From: Bacillota bacterium
GTDB lineage: Bacteria; Bacillota; Clostridia; Clostridiales; Caloramatoraceae
Assembly (NCBI GenBank): GCA_023415335.1
Contig: JAEZLD010000127.1
Location: forward strand, 1 to 22,843
Length of the DNA stretch: 22,843 bases
Direction: 5' to 3'
Part shown: positions 8,555 to 16,356 of the stretch, one piece after another
Numbering within the stretch: position 1 is the first letter of the stretch
Layout of the letters: the number at the start of each line of letters is the position of its first letter
Program-made: the position numbers and the translations under genes
Notes under the pieces: generated by a model
Databases searched by the model: none
What the model was told of the DNA's origin: nothing
Seen by the model: only the letters and a program-made list of their open reading frames with translations

Positions 8555-8589
8555 TTTAAGTTAATGCTTAACCTTAGCATTAACTTAAA
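8555..8589 (-). terminator. AT-rich inverted repeat at the 3' end of the transglutaminase gene
   Basis: Perfect 14-bp arms TTTAAGTTAATGCT (8555-8568) and its complement (8576-8589) flank a 7-base loop and include the stop codon at 8585-8587. On the - strand no T run follows, so it may be only a 3' end stabilising hairpin, with the real terminator at 8432-8473. Confidence 0.5.
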
Positions 8590-11104
8590 CTATCTGTCTG
8601 GATAGCTTAATTATAAGCTCCACAAGGCCTACTGAGTAGCCGCAGCTCCCATAGCGGCCATGCCCGTTGCTATCTAATAGAAGTACTAGAGGCCATACGC
8701 CGAGCTCCAGATACATAGCTCTGGCAAGTATAGAAGGTGTACCTTCAAAGTCATCATAAGCTATGATAATGTGTGGAAGCATGTTTATAGCCTTCATAAG
8801 GGTAGGGTTGTTTTTTTCATGTAGGTTGCGTAATACCAGAACTACCTGAAGGCCCCTGCTTATTTCCCTTTCGAGCAGCTCTAAGCATTCCATCAGTTCG
8901 TTTAAAACGTGCTCTGTTGGCTCAGTTCCAGGATCTAAGTAAGCTATGATTCTTCTGCTATCCTGTATAATGATATTTCCGTTATCATCCTTTATTTCAA
9001 ATGGATGAATAGGATTGTTCTCCAGCATGTCCTCAATCTTAGCTGCTCTTAGGGTAAGGGTAACCTTCTTTATATGTGTATCCTTGTCCACTTCAAAATG
9101 TGTTACCCTAACCAGCTGGTTTCCGCTAGGCAGGCGGTTTGTGGTTATGAGCCTGTAATGTCCTTCACAGGCTGGTATTGTGAAGGAATTATCTCCATTC
9201 CCCACAAAGCATTTTAAAAGCCTATACCCTTGCCCGTGCCATTTTGAGAGGCTAAAGTCAGATAAGTATGTAAAACTTTTCCCCTCCTCTGGCACCAGCT
9301 CTATTACAGAATCCATTCTACAGCCACTGTCTGCCCTATGGAACCCACCATCTCTATAATATTCTGCACTACCATCACAAGGATTTAACCGGCTTGGGAC
9401 CCCCAAGGTTCTCATAACTGCTACAAAAAGAATGCTTCTGCCCTTTTCATCACTTAAGCCTAAATTTATAACATCTGCAGGAGTCATGGTAAGAACATCA
9501 TAATACCTGCCCTCACCCTCTCTGTAATGCTCATTTATATATTTCATAAGTGAAGGAGGATTCATATAAAAGCCTTCCTTCTGCTCTGCAGTAAAGGCTT
9601 TGTCTATATTCTCTCTCCAGTCATCTAAATTCTCATAGCCAATTCTCGGGCACATAACATATGAAATAAACAGCTCATCATGCTCAGCATTAATGCCTAA
9701 TGCCCCATAAAAATGCTTATTGAGCATGTTGGCTGTTACGTCCTTATAATCCTTTTCAGAAAGAACCTTTAAAAGCTCCTTAGCTAATGGCATAAGCTCC
9801 TGGCTCTTTTCATTATAGAAGGCCGCTATTTCGCCTGCATTGCCCCCTGCAAGGTGCAGCATATGTTTAATATCCTCATCATAGCTGTCAAACTCTGCTC
9901 TCCAGTATGAGGACAGCCTCCCCTGCCTCATAGCCTTAGCCTCAGCTATTACCCTTTTGTTATATGATTGCTGCTCATTAGTTATTATTACAGCATTTCT
10001 AACCTCCGGCAATGGTGCCATGAAATCCATGTCCTCCATCCCTTTACAGGGCCTTTCCTTAGTTAAGCCTATACTTACCTGTGTATATGCATCCGGCTTA
10101 ACCATGAAATTGGATTGTCCGTACAGGCCATTGTAAAATACCTCAATATGTACAGAGCCGCATCCCATTCGAAGCAAAGCCTTACCATCAGCGCCCGTCT
10201 TCAAGGCTGCTATCTCTTGAGCAGCTGCCATGTTAATTATTTGAAAGGAAACCCGGGCTCCTTCACAGACCCTTCCGTTGTTATCCTTAACCTCAACTAC
10301 TGCTGTGGAGACTCTTGCATATCGGGAGGTCTGATTGTATAAAAGGCACATTCCCTGGTTTCCTATAAACTCCTCATCCTTTAGACCATAATCAAAGAAG
10401 GTACGGCTATGCACCAAAGGAGCACGGGAGGCAGCTGCTGTAAACCATCCCCTGTTCAGCATGGGCTCTGGTTCACATGCACCCATAAAGTACCACTCCC
10501 CGTCAACATATATCTCCACCCATGCGTGGTTATCATCACAGTGGCTCCACCATGGAACATAAACCTGCCTGGCAGGGATTCCTATGCTCCTTAGGGCTGT
10601 GACTGTGAAGACAGATTCCTCCCCGCATCGACCAGAGCCTGAATAGTATGCCGCCATTGGGCTTTCGGTACGGTTGTCAGAGGCTCCATAGGTTACCTGA
10701 GCTGCACACCATCTGTTTACAGCCAAAACCCTTTCTTTCTTATCAGGAATATCCATAATAGCTTTAAGCTTGCTATAGAAAAAGCTTCTACAGTCCACAA
10801 GCTGCTCTGAATTAATCCTGGGATAGAATACATAATGCAAAAACACATCCTCCGGCAGCTTACTTACCTCTTCATATGTATTATAAAGCAGCATGGCATG
10901 AGATGCATAGCTTCTTATGGTGTTAAAATCTATAGCTCCAATATCACAGGAGGGAAGCGTTCCATAGCACAGCTCCATGAGGGCCCTTTCATCCCCATGT
11001 ATCTTGGACATGTTCTCTTGAATCTGGCTTTTCAGGCTTCCAAAGCCCCTTTCAGCCTCCAGGTAGCATTTTTGTGTGTATTCTTTAATGTTGCTTGAAA
11101 GCAT
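8585..11104 (-). CDS. Large transglutaminase-like protein with duplicated, partly degenerate core and thioredoxin-like tail
   Basis: This 839-residue protein has no signal peptide or membrane segment. Residues about 85-235 form a transglutaminase/protease-like core. The candidate nucleophile is Cys160 (SGRCGEES), the His is His193 (NHAWVEIY), and the family's GACEPEP motif (208-214) supplies an acidic residue. Residues about 265-350 look like a carboxypeptidase-regulatory or Ig-like beta domain. Residues about 390-575 repeat the first core: YVMCPRI (482-488) mirrors YVFYPRI (91-97), and MRTLGVPSR mirrors LRSIGIPAR. The Cys position is Glu553, so this copy is probably inactive. Residues 715-839 resemble a thioredoxin/peroxiredoxin fold without a CxxC. 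It is last in the cutC-fucosidase operon, with its ribosome site inside the fucosidase stop. The substrate is unknown. Confidence 0.82.
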   Translation of the reverse strand: MLSSNIKEYTQKCYLEAERGFGSLKSQIQENMSKIHGDERALMELCYGTLPSCDIGAIDFNTIRSYASHAMLLYNTYEEVSKLPEDVFLHYVFYPRINSEQLVDCRSFFYSKLKAIMDIPDKKERVLAVNRWCAAQVTYGASDNRTESPMAAYYSGSGRCGEESVFTVTALRSIGIPARQVYVPWWSHCDDNHAWVEIYVDGEWYFMGACEPEPMLNRGWFTAAASRAPLVHSRTFFDYGLKDEEFIGNQGMCLLYNQTSRYARVSTAVVEVKDNNGRVCEGARVSFQIINMAAAQEIAALKTGADGKALLRMGCGSVHIEVFYNGLYGQSNFMVKPDAYTQVSIGLTKERPCKGMEDMDFMAPLPEVRNAVIITNEQQSYNKRVIAEAKAMRQGRLSSYWRAEFDSYDEDIKHMLHLAGGNAGEIAAFYNEKSQELMPLAKELLKVLSEKDYKDVTANMLNKHFYGALGINAEHDELFISYVMCPRIGYENLDDWRENIDKAFTAEQKEGFYMNPPSLMKYINEHYREGEGRYYDVLTMTPADVINLGLSDEKGRSILFVAVMRTLGVPSRLNPCDGSAEYYRDGGFHRADSGCRMDSVIELVPEEGKSFTYLSDFSLSKWHGQGYRLLKCFVGNGDNSFTIPACEGHYRLITTNRLPSGNQLVRVTHFEVDKDTHIKKVTLTLRAAKIEDMLENNPIHPFEIKDDNGNIIIQDSRRIIAYLDPGTEPTEHVLNELMECLELLEREISRGLQVVLVLRNLHEKNNPTLMKAINMLPHIIIAYDDFEGTPSILARAMYLELGVWPLVLLLDSNGHGRYGSCGYSVGLVELIIKLSRQIV

Positions 11105-11108
11105 GAAC

Positions 11109-12419
11109 TTATCCCCTTCTTAAAACAATTTTAATCACAGTATCCACAGGGTCTGGAAGAATAGGGTTGTCTCCCAAATCAAGGAACATAATGTCCGGGT
11201 AATCACTATGGACCCAGCTATCAGATATCCTGATTTCACTGTTATCCTGAAGAAGTATAGCTTGTTCTATTTCATCCTTATCTATTCCTACTATAGGCAG
11301 AGGTCCTAGTGAGTTTTCATATAGATGGAGGTATAAGCATTTTCCATTCTGTGTATACCTTCCCAACTCAGGCTTTGGAAATCCTGCCTTACCGCAGCCA
11401 TATATGCTCTCACTGTTTTTGTCCATCCATTCTCCCAGGGATTTAAGTATGCTAACAGACTGCTGGGGGAACCGACCGTTTCCATCAGGGCCTATGTTAA
11501 GCAGGAAATTTCCTCCCTTGCTGACACATTCCACAAGCTTTTTAATAATCATATGAGGGGACTTGAAATTATGGTCGCCTCTTGTGTACCCCCAGGAATT
11601 ATTCATGGTTACACAGGCCTCCCAGCATAGGTCCCTGCCGTCTCTGCCCTTTATACCCTCAGGAGGAAGCATCTTCTCCGGGGTTATGAAATCCCCATGG
11701 TATTTAGTTGGATGACCCTCTGCCAGGGAGCCATAGCCCTCACCACTGGCCTCTAATCGATTGTTTATTATTATACCAGGCTGCAGGGAGCGAACCATGT
11801 CCACCAGCCTTCCCGCTTCCCACCTCTCTCCCCTCATGTCATCGTAGGAGAAGTCAAACCACAGCAAATCCAGCTTTCCATAGTTGGCGCAAAGCTCCTT
11901 AACCTGGCTTTGGTAGTACTCTATGTACCTTGAAAAGTCCCTGCTGCCATCCTTATAGTCATCATTACCTCTCATAGGATGATACCTGTCCGAACAATGT
12001 GGATAATCCTTATGATGCCAGTCTAGAAGGGAATAATAAAGTCCCACCTTCAAGCCCTCTACTCTGGCAGCCTCCAAAAGCTCCCTTACTATGTCTCGTC
12101 CAAAGGGAGTGCTGGTTGACTTAAAATCCGTATAGGCTGAATCAAACAGGCAGAAACCATCGTGGTGCTTAGCTGTTAGCACTATGTATTTCATGCCCAC
12201 TGCCTTAGCCTGTCTAGCCCACATAGCTGCATCAAAGGCCTTAGGGTTAAACTGCCGGAAGAACTTCATGTACTGCTCCTCTGGCATCCTCTCATAGCTT
12301 CTTACCCACTCTCCTCGTGCAGGTATGGAATAGAGCCCAAAGTGTATAAACATGCCCAGCCTGTCTTCACTATACCACTGCATACGGCCCTTATATTCTT
12401 CCTCATTATACTGATACAT
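11109..12419 (-). CDS. Alpha-L-fucosidase, GH29, cytoplasmic
   Basis: This 436-residue retaining glycosidase is expected to release L-fucose from fucosylated glycans. Family 29 hallmarks include WYSEDRLGMFIHFGLYS near residues 15-31, the HHDGF motif (85-89) and the LWFDFSYDD segment, where Asp189 is the likely nucleophile. No export signal is present, so it should act on imported oligosaccharides. The C-terminal beta domain is short compared with secreted fucosidases. AGGAGGAAC lies just upstream of the ATG and overlaps the cutC stop. The spacing to both neighbours is 13 bases or less, so the three genes form one operon. No fucose catabolic or sugar transport genes are in the window. An acid/base Glu could not be placed with certainty, as usual for GH29. 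Confidence 0.92.
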   Translation of the reverse strand: MYQYNEEEYKGRMQWYSEDRLGMFIHFGLYSIPARGEWVRSYERMPEEQYMKFFRQFNPKAFDAAMWARQAKAVGMKYIVLTAKHHDGFCLFDSAYTDFKSTSTPFGRDIVRELLEAARVEGLKVGLYYSLLDWHHKDYPHCSDRYHPMRGNDDYKDGSRDFSRYIEYYQSQVKELCANYGKLDLLWFDFSYDDMRGERWEAGRLVDMVRSLQPGIIINNRLEASGEGYGSLAEGHPTKYHGDFITPEKMLPPEGIKGRDGRDLCWEACVTMNNSWGYTRGDHNFKSPHMIIKKLVECVSKGGNFLLNIGPDGNGRFPQQSVSILKSLGEWMDKNSESIYGCGKAGFPKPELGRYTQNGKCLYLHLYENSLGPLPIVGIDKDEIEQAILLQDNSEIRISDSWVHSDYPDIMFLDLGDNPILPDPVDTVIKIVLRRG

Positions 12420-12432
12420 TCACATGTTCCTC

Positions 12433-13176
12433 CTATATGGATTGTATAACCCCGCTTATATAGTCCTTATCTATCATCTCGTATCTTTCCTCATTAGGAT
12501 ACAGTGCCCCTCCATAGTATATAGAGCTGTTGTTTGAGGTGGAATAATCATAGTAGGGCTTATGTCTTGCGACATGTATCTGGGTACATCCTGTATACTC
12601 AATAATCCTTTTGGCATTCTTCATGGTAATCCCTGCACCTGGGAGTATTTCGATTCTTCCTGCAGCATACTCTATCATTTCCTTTACAGTGTCCACTCCA
12701 TAGAATACATCCGGCTCCTGTCCGCTGGTAAGAACCCTTGTTACTCCAAGCTGGCATAGCTGGTCCAGTGCTTCTTTCCAGTCAGGAACCACATCGATGG
12801 CCCTATGGAATACTGATACCTTGTCCCCTATAACCTCCATCATTGCCTTGCAGCGGTCCATGTCAACAGTGCCATCCTGGTTAAGAAATCCAAACACTAT
12901 TCCCTTGGACCCATGTGCAAGAAGCTCCCTTGCATCCTTCAGGGCTGTTCTAAACTCTGCATCAGTATAGCAGAAGCCTCCCTGTCTTGGGCGGGCCATA
13001 GTAAGTATCTCAATGTTGCTAATGCTCTCAAGGGCAGTTTCCAGCTCTCCTATTGTAGGGGTAAGCCCTCCGAAAAAGAGACAGGAGTTCAGCTCCGCCC
13101 TGTCTGCGCCAGATTTTTCTGCCTGAATAACATCATCTGCCGAGCCACAGCAGACCTCAATTTTTATATTTCTCAT
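12433..13176 (-). CDS. cutC: CutC family protein
   Basis: This 247-residue TIM-barrel protein of the CutC family is historically linked to copper homeostasis, though its true role is disputed. The family signature is clear: KIEVCCGSADD at the N-terminus, GADRAELNS (24-32), then FFGGLTPTIGEL. VFGFLNQDG, FHRAID and LTSGQEP follow in the usual order. The ATG at 13176 follows GGAGGG. It is the first gene of the operon with the fucosidase and the transglutaminase-like protein, under the promoter at 13232-13260. That context suggests a role tied to glycan or carbohydrate metabolism rather than copper, which is inference. This CutC is not the glycyl radical choline lyase that shares the symbol. Confidence 0.93.
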   Translation of the reverse strand: MRNIKIEVCCGSADDVIQAEKSGADRAELNSCLFFGGLTPTIGELETALESISNIEILTMARPRQGGFCYTDAEFRTALKDARELLAHGSKGIVFGFLNQDGTVDMDRCKAMMEVIGDKVSVFHRAIDVVPDWKEALDQLCQLGVTRVLTSGQEPDVFYGVDTVKEMIEYAAGRIEILPGAGITMKNAKRIIEYTGCTQIHVARHKPYYDYSTSNNSSIYYGGALYPNEERYEMIDKDYISGVIQSI

Positions 13177-13231
13177 ACTTTACCCTCCGTTCAAGCTTCA
13201 TTAGAAATTGTTTTTTCCATATATCAACATA

Positions 13232-13260
13232 ATTTTATAATTTATTACTACTGCAGTCAA
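13232..13260 (-). promoter_or_regulatory. Sigma-A type promoter of the cutC operon
   Basis: On the - strand, TTGACT (13255-13260) and TAAAAT (13232-13237) are separated by exactly 17 bases, about 55 bases upstream of the cutC ATG. It is back to back with the promoter of the divergent hydrolase gene. Confidence 0.7.
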
Positions 13261-13299
13261 CGTATAAACATCTGGCTCTGGCAGTTCACCCCCAAATAA

Positions 13300-13328
13300 T
13301 TGCAAACTGTCTTATGATTGTTTATACT
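13300..13328 (+). promoter_or_regulatory. Promoter of the carbon-nitrogen hydrolase gene
   Basis: TTGCAA (13300-13305) and TATACT (13323-13328) are 17 bases apart, 33 bases before the chosen ATG. This position supports the start at 13362 rather than an upstream ATG at 13314, which lies inside the promoter spacer. Confidence 0.6.
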
Positions 13329-13361
13329 GAAGCTATAAGCATCATACCCTGGAGGGATAAT

Positions 13362-14180
13362 ATGAAAATTGGAATAATACAGCTTAAGGTATGTAAGGAC
13401 AAAGACATCAATATGAAAAGAGCCTTAGATAAGATACTTATGCTGGCACATAATGGGGCTGACATGGTAGTGCTTCCTGAGATGTTCAACTGTCCCTATG
13501 AAAACAGCTACTTTCCTCTTTATGCAGAACCTGATGGAGGCCTATGCTACAGCCAGCTGTCAGAGTGTGCAAAAGAAAATAGAATATACCTTGTAGGAGG
13601 CTCAATGCCTGAGAAGGACGATTCAGATAGGCTTTATAACACCTGCTATATATTTGACCGTGATGGAAATAAGATAGGGAAACATCGGAAGATGCATATG
13701 TTTGACATAGCTGTTGAGGGAGGACAGAGTTTTATGGAGTCCGCTACCCTTACAGCTGGAAACAAGGTCACAGTGTTTGATACAGAGTTTGGAAGAATAG
13801 GGGCCGCAATATGCTATGACTTCAGGTTCCCCGAGCTCTCCAGGCTTATGGCAGATAAGGGGGCTAAGGTAATAATAGTGCCTGCTGCCTTTAATATGAC
13901 AACAGGCCCTGCCCATTGGGAGCTGCTCTTCAGACAGAGGGCTGTTGACAACCAGGTATTCTCCATAGGTGCCGCTCCTGCCAGGGATTATGAAGCATCC
14001 TACATCTCCTACGGTAATTCCATTGCAGCATCTCCCTGGGGGGAAATAATAGGAAGGCTGAATGAGCACGAGAGTGAGCTGCTGCTTGACATAGACCTAA
14101 GCATAGTAGACAAGGTACGTCATCAGCTGCCACTTATAAAGCACAGAAGGCTAGATATATACAGCCTCTCTGAAATATGA
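13362..14180 (+). CDS. Carbon-nitrogen hydrolase, Nit2/omega-amidase-like
   Basis: This 272-residue nitrilase-superfamily amidase has the catalytic triad Glu40 (VVLPEMF), Lys110 (GKHRKMHMFD) and Cys151 (AAICYDFRFPEL). Spacing and motif wording are close to Nit2/omega-amidases, which hydrolyse alpha-ketoglutaramate and alpha-ketosuccinamate, the keto-amides left after glutamine or asparagine transamination. The substrate here is inferred. ATG 13362 follows GGAGGGATAAT. The ATG at 13314 would add 16 residues from within the promoter. The gene is monocistronic between its promoter (13300-13328) and the hairpin at 14190-14238, and is divergent from the cutC operon. Confidence 0.9.
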   Translation: MKIGIIQLKVCKDKDINMKRALDKILMLAHNGADMVVLPEMFNCPYENSYFPLYAEPDGGLCYSQLSECAKENRIYLVGGSMPEKDDSDRLYNTCYIFDRDGNKIGKHRKMHMFDIAVEGGQSFMESATLTAGNKVTVFDTEFGRIGAAICYDFRFPELSRLMADKGAKVIIVPAAFNMTTGPAHWELLFRQRAVDNQVFSIGAAPARDYEASYISYGNSIAASPWGEIIGRLNEHESELLLDIDLSIVDKVRHQLPLIKHRRLDIYSLSEI

Positions 14181-14189
14181 TTTATACAG

Positions 14190-14238
14190 AAATGGGGTTG
14201 ATGCATTAGTGCTTACTTAATGCATCAACCCCATTTTT
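14190..14238. terminator. Bidirectional terminator between convergent genes
   Basis: A perfect 19-bp stem (14190-14208 with 14218-14236, arm core ATGGGGTTGATGCATTA) has a 9-base loop and is followed by T residues on the + strand. The stem begins 10 bases after the hydrolase stop and ends directly at the stop codon of the convergent lipoprotein gene, so it should serve both. Confidence 0.92.
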
Positions 14239-15410
14239 TATATTTCACTTAATAAAAGTTCTCCGTCCTCTCCGCTCTCTGATACATAGCTTGTTATGGT
14301 GGTGCCATCCATAAGCCTATAGGTCAGCTGGAGGTTTGGAATTAGCTCTGGAATGTAGGCTGTAATCTCAAGCATTTCCTTGCTGGATAGACGGCTGCGT
14401 CTATAAATAATCCTATTTAAAATAAACTCCTCGTAATCACTATCATAATTAACAGAGCTTAGTGTTACATCATAAATGGTTTTATCAGTAGCTATAGCAA
14501 AGGTTCTTCCTTCGCTGTCTATATTCAGCTTTATAACGTCATAGCCTGAGGTCTCATAGTCTGATGTAATACTCACAGAGCTTGATTCCTCTGCTCCATA
14601 AGCATGCTCCTTAGGAAGCCACTTTTTATCAATATAACTGGACAACTCCTCATAAGGAACAGTAAATTCCATTATTCCTGTTGCATAAGGAGCAATCACA
14701 TAGGCATTACATATAAAGGTTATGCCATCATCAGAAAAGTACCATGTCCCATCCGCAACAACAGAGGAAATACTATCCTCATAGCCTTGATAAAACTCCT
14801 CATGGTACTTACTTTCTGACATTAGCTTAAGCACATATTCATGCAGAAGCTTTTCAAGAGATGGATAATCCCCACTCAGTTCCTCCAGCTTTACCTGACA
14901 CTGGCTTTCAATATTATAGTTAACTGCCAACCTTTCAGTATTTCCATGAACCCCCATAGTATATCCATACTCTGTTAATACAAAGCATGCGAGTCCTTCG
15001 TCCACACGCCGGGGGGATATTTTATAATCTGCCTCATACTTAGCATCAGAACCCATTTCAGAAATTCCATCTATATTAATATTATAGAAAAACTTTAGAA
15101 ATAAATCAGCTTCCTCCTGCAATGCTTTACCGATGTAGTCAATGGGTTCCTCATCAACAAACACTGAGGCAGTATCATAGTCTATGCTTACAACCTCTTT
15201 CCCATTACTATCCGTTATTCCATCATGCTTTTGGTCTATTATGACAGAAACACTTTTACCAGTCTCCTCAGGTTCCTTGACCTCAGGAGTAACAGTAGGA
15301 ACTATAGTTACAGGGTCATCCTTGTTATTATCATTATTCCCCCTTGATTTACATGCTGCAGCTGATAAAAGCATTGCTGCAATAATTAACAGTGCAACTA
15401 CTCTCTTCAT
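14238..15410 (-). CDS. Lipoprotein with DUF3298 / RsiV-like domain
   Basis: This 390-residue protein begins with a lipoprotein signal peptide: MKR, a hydrophobic stretch, then LSAAAC with Cys20 as the likely lipidated residue, followed by a low-complexity N/D-rich linker. The middle (about 70-270) resembles the DUF4163/DUF3298 region found in RsiV and PdaC-like surface proteins: EYGYTMGVHGNTERLAVNY, then TWYFSDDGITFICNAY and IAPYATGIMEFTVPYEEL. The last 110 residues form an extra domain I do not recognise. I start at ATG 15410 because GGAGGGAAAGAG lies directly upstream; ATG 15431 would precede this ribosome site. There is no sigma factor gene beside it, so it is not an obvious anti-sigma factor. 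Likely an extracytoplasmic binding or sensor protein. Confidence 0.85.
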   Translation of the reverse strand: MKRVVALLIIAAMLLSAAACKSRGNNDNNKDDPVTIVPTVTPEVKEPEETGKSVSVIIDQKHDGITDSNGKEVVSIDYDTASVFVDEEPIDYIGKALQEEADLFLKFFYNINIDGISEMGSDAKYEADYKISPRRVDEGLACFVLTEYGYTMGVHGNTERLAVNYNIESQCQVKLEELSGDYPSLEKLLHEYVLKLMSESKYHEEFYQGYEDSISSVVADGTWYFSDDGITFICNAYVIAPYATGIMEFTVPYEELSSYIDKKWLPKEHAYGAEESSSVSITSDYETSGYDVIKLNIDSEGRTFAIATDKTIYDVTLSSVNYDSDYEEFILNRIIYRRSRLSSKEMLEITAYIPELIPNLQLTYRLMDGTTITSYVSESGEDGELLLSEI

Positions 15411-15549
15411 CTCTTTCCCTCCATAAGTCATGAATATTTATATAAGTTCACTCCATTATGTTGTATTAATTTAGTTCCTCTTAATTAATTTTATCTCCTT
15501 ATTATAATTTTTGCAAATATGTAAGCCGTCTTTATTAGTATTCTTAATA

Positions 15550-15580
15550 TTGTTAACTGGTTGTTGTGTTTAGTTGACAA
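15550..15580. promoter_or_regulatory. Possible second BirA-type operator over the bioY -35 region
   Basis: TTGTTAAC (15550-15557) and GTTGACAA (15573-15580) form an 8-bp inverted repeat with one mismatch and a 15-base spacer, like the TTGTTAAC/GTTAACAA boxes of Gram-positive biotin regulons. The right half contains the -35 hexamer TTGACA. The imperfect half and the spacing, one base different from the downstream site, keep this tentative. Confidence 0.42.
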
Positions 15581-15602
15581 TCATATGCTGCTATGCTATG
15601 TT
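15574..15602 (+). promoter_or_regulatory. bioY promoter with extended -10
   Basis: A perfect TTGACA (15574-15579) is separated by 17 bases from TATGTT (15597-15602), preceded by TGC as in an extended -10. The start of transcription would fall near 15609, inside the operator at 15605-15636. Confidence 0.7.
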
Positions 15603-15604
15603 TA

Positions 15605-15636
15605 TTGTAAACCTAAATATTTTAGGAGGTTTACAA
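15605..15636. promoter_or_regulatory. BirA (biotin repressor) operator overlapping the bioY ribosome site
   Basis: TTGTAAACCT (15605-15614) and AGGTTTACAA (15627-15636) form a perfect 10-bp inverted repeat. As TTGTAAACC-N14-GGTTTACAA this is the classic BirA box. It covers the predicted transcription start and includes the AGGAGG (15624-15629) of bioY. Biotinoyl-AMP-bound BirA should repress when biotin is plentiful. Confidence 0.88.
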
Positions 15637-15642
15637 TTTAAA

Positions 15643-16176
15643 ATGAAGACAAGGGAACTTACATATATCGGTATCTTCACCTCTCTTATTACAATATGCT
15701 CCTGGATATCAATACCTTCTACTGTACCATTTACCCTGCAGACTATGGGTATTTTTCTTACAGTTGGTCTTATAGGCGGTAAACGGGGCTCAATAGCCGT
15801 ACTTATATATATACTGCTTGGAGCAATAGGCCTGCCTGTTTTTGCCGGATTCACTGGAGGAATAGGTTCATTGTTTGGCAGTGCAGGAGGCTATAAAATT
15901 GGTTTTCTAGCTTCAGCATTGGTTATGTGGGCAATATCACATTGCTTTGGTGACAAAACTCCTGTACTTGCCACAAGCATGGCGGCCGGTCTCATAGTAT
16001 GCTATGCCCTTGGTACTGCGTGGTTCATGATAGTATATACAAGAAATACAGGGACTGTATCATTGTCCACCGTGCTGTCATGGTGCGTTATACCATTCAT
16101 AATACCTGACATAGTTAAAATAGTAGCAGCTCTCATTTTAACAAAGCGCTTAAAATCTCATATAAATCTTGATTAG
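15643..16176 (+). CDS. bioY: Biotin transporter substrate-binding subunit BioY
   Basis: BioY is the membrane S-component that captures biotin for an ECF-type transporter. The 177-residue protein has about six membrane segments and the family's motifs: STVPFTLQTMGIFL near residue 24, then YILLGAIGLPVFAGFTGGIG, then LFGSAGGY. ATG 15643 is chosen because AGGAGG lies 13 bases upstream. An earlier TTG at 15574 in the same frame is the -35 element, so it cannot be the start. No EcfA/EcfT genes are nearby, so it either uses a shared energising module or works alone. Regulation by biotin is well supported by the operator at 15605-15636. Confidence 0.93.
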   Translation: MKTRELTYIGIFTSLITICSWISIPSTVPFTLQTMGIFLTVGLIGGKRGSIAVLIYILLGAIGLPVFAGFTGGIGSLFGSAGGYKIGFLASALVMWAISHCFGDKTPVLATSMAAGLIVCYALGTAWFMIVYTRNTGTVSLSTVLSWCVIPFIIPDIVKIVAALILTKRLKSHINLD

Positions 16177-16219
16177 ACAATAAAAAGTCATCTACAGAGA
16201 CTCAATCCATATGCCCACT

Positions 16220-16244
16220 GCACATGTGCTAATTAACACGTGTT
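16220..16244. repeat. Two adjacent 10-bp palindromes
   Basis: GCACATGTGC (16220-16229) and AACACGTGTT (16235-16244) are each perfect palindromes with centres 15 bases apart. They lie in the gap between bioY and the small membrane ORF, about 115 bases upstream of the latter. They may be a protein binding site; no function is shown. Confidence 0.4.
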
Positions 16245-16356
16245 TGTATATACGTTCTTAAGCCTACAATATCATCCTAATTTATATACCTATTTGACAT
16301 TTACATAATAATATACTAAGTTCATCTAGGCCTGATGCTTAAGGGGGTAAAAAAGG

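Noticed and set aside
13314..13361. An N-terminal extension of the carbon-nitrogen hydrolase from ATG 13314
   Set aside because: It lies between -35 and -10 of the predicted promoter, has no ribosome site, and nitrilase-fold proteins start with the first beta strand seen at 13362.
15574..15642. An N-terminal extension of BioY from TTG 15574
   Set aside because: The TTG is the first half of a perfect -35 hexamer, and the extension would be encoded by the promoter and operator.
16177..16356. A riboswitch upstream of the small membrane ORF
   Set aside because: I looked for conserved c-di-GMP, TPP, cobalamin and lysine riboswitch cores and saw none; only palindromes and AT-rich sequence.
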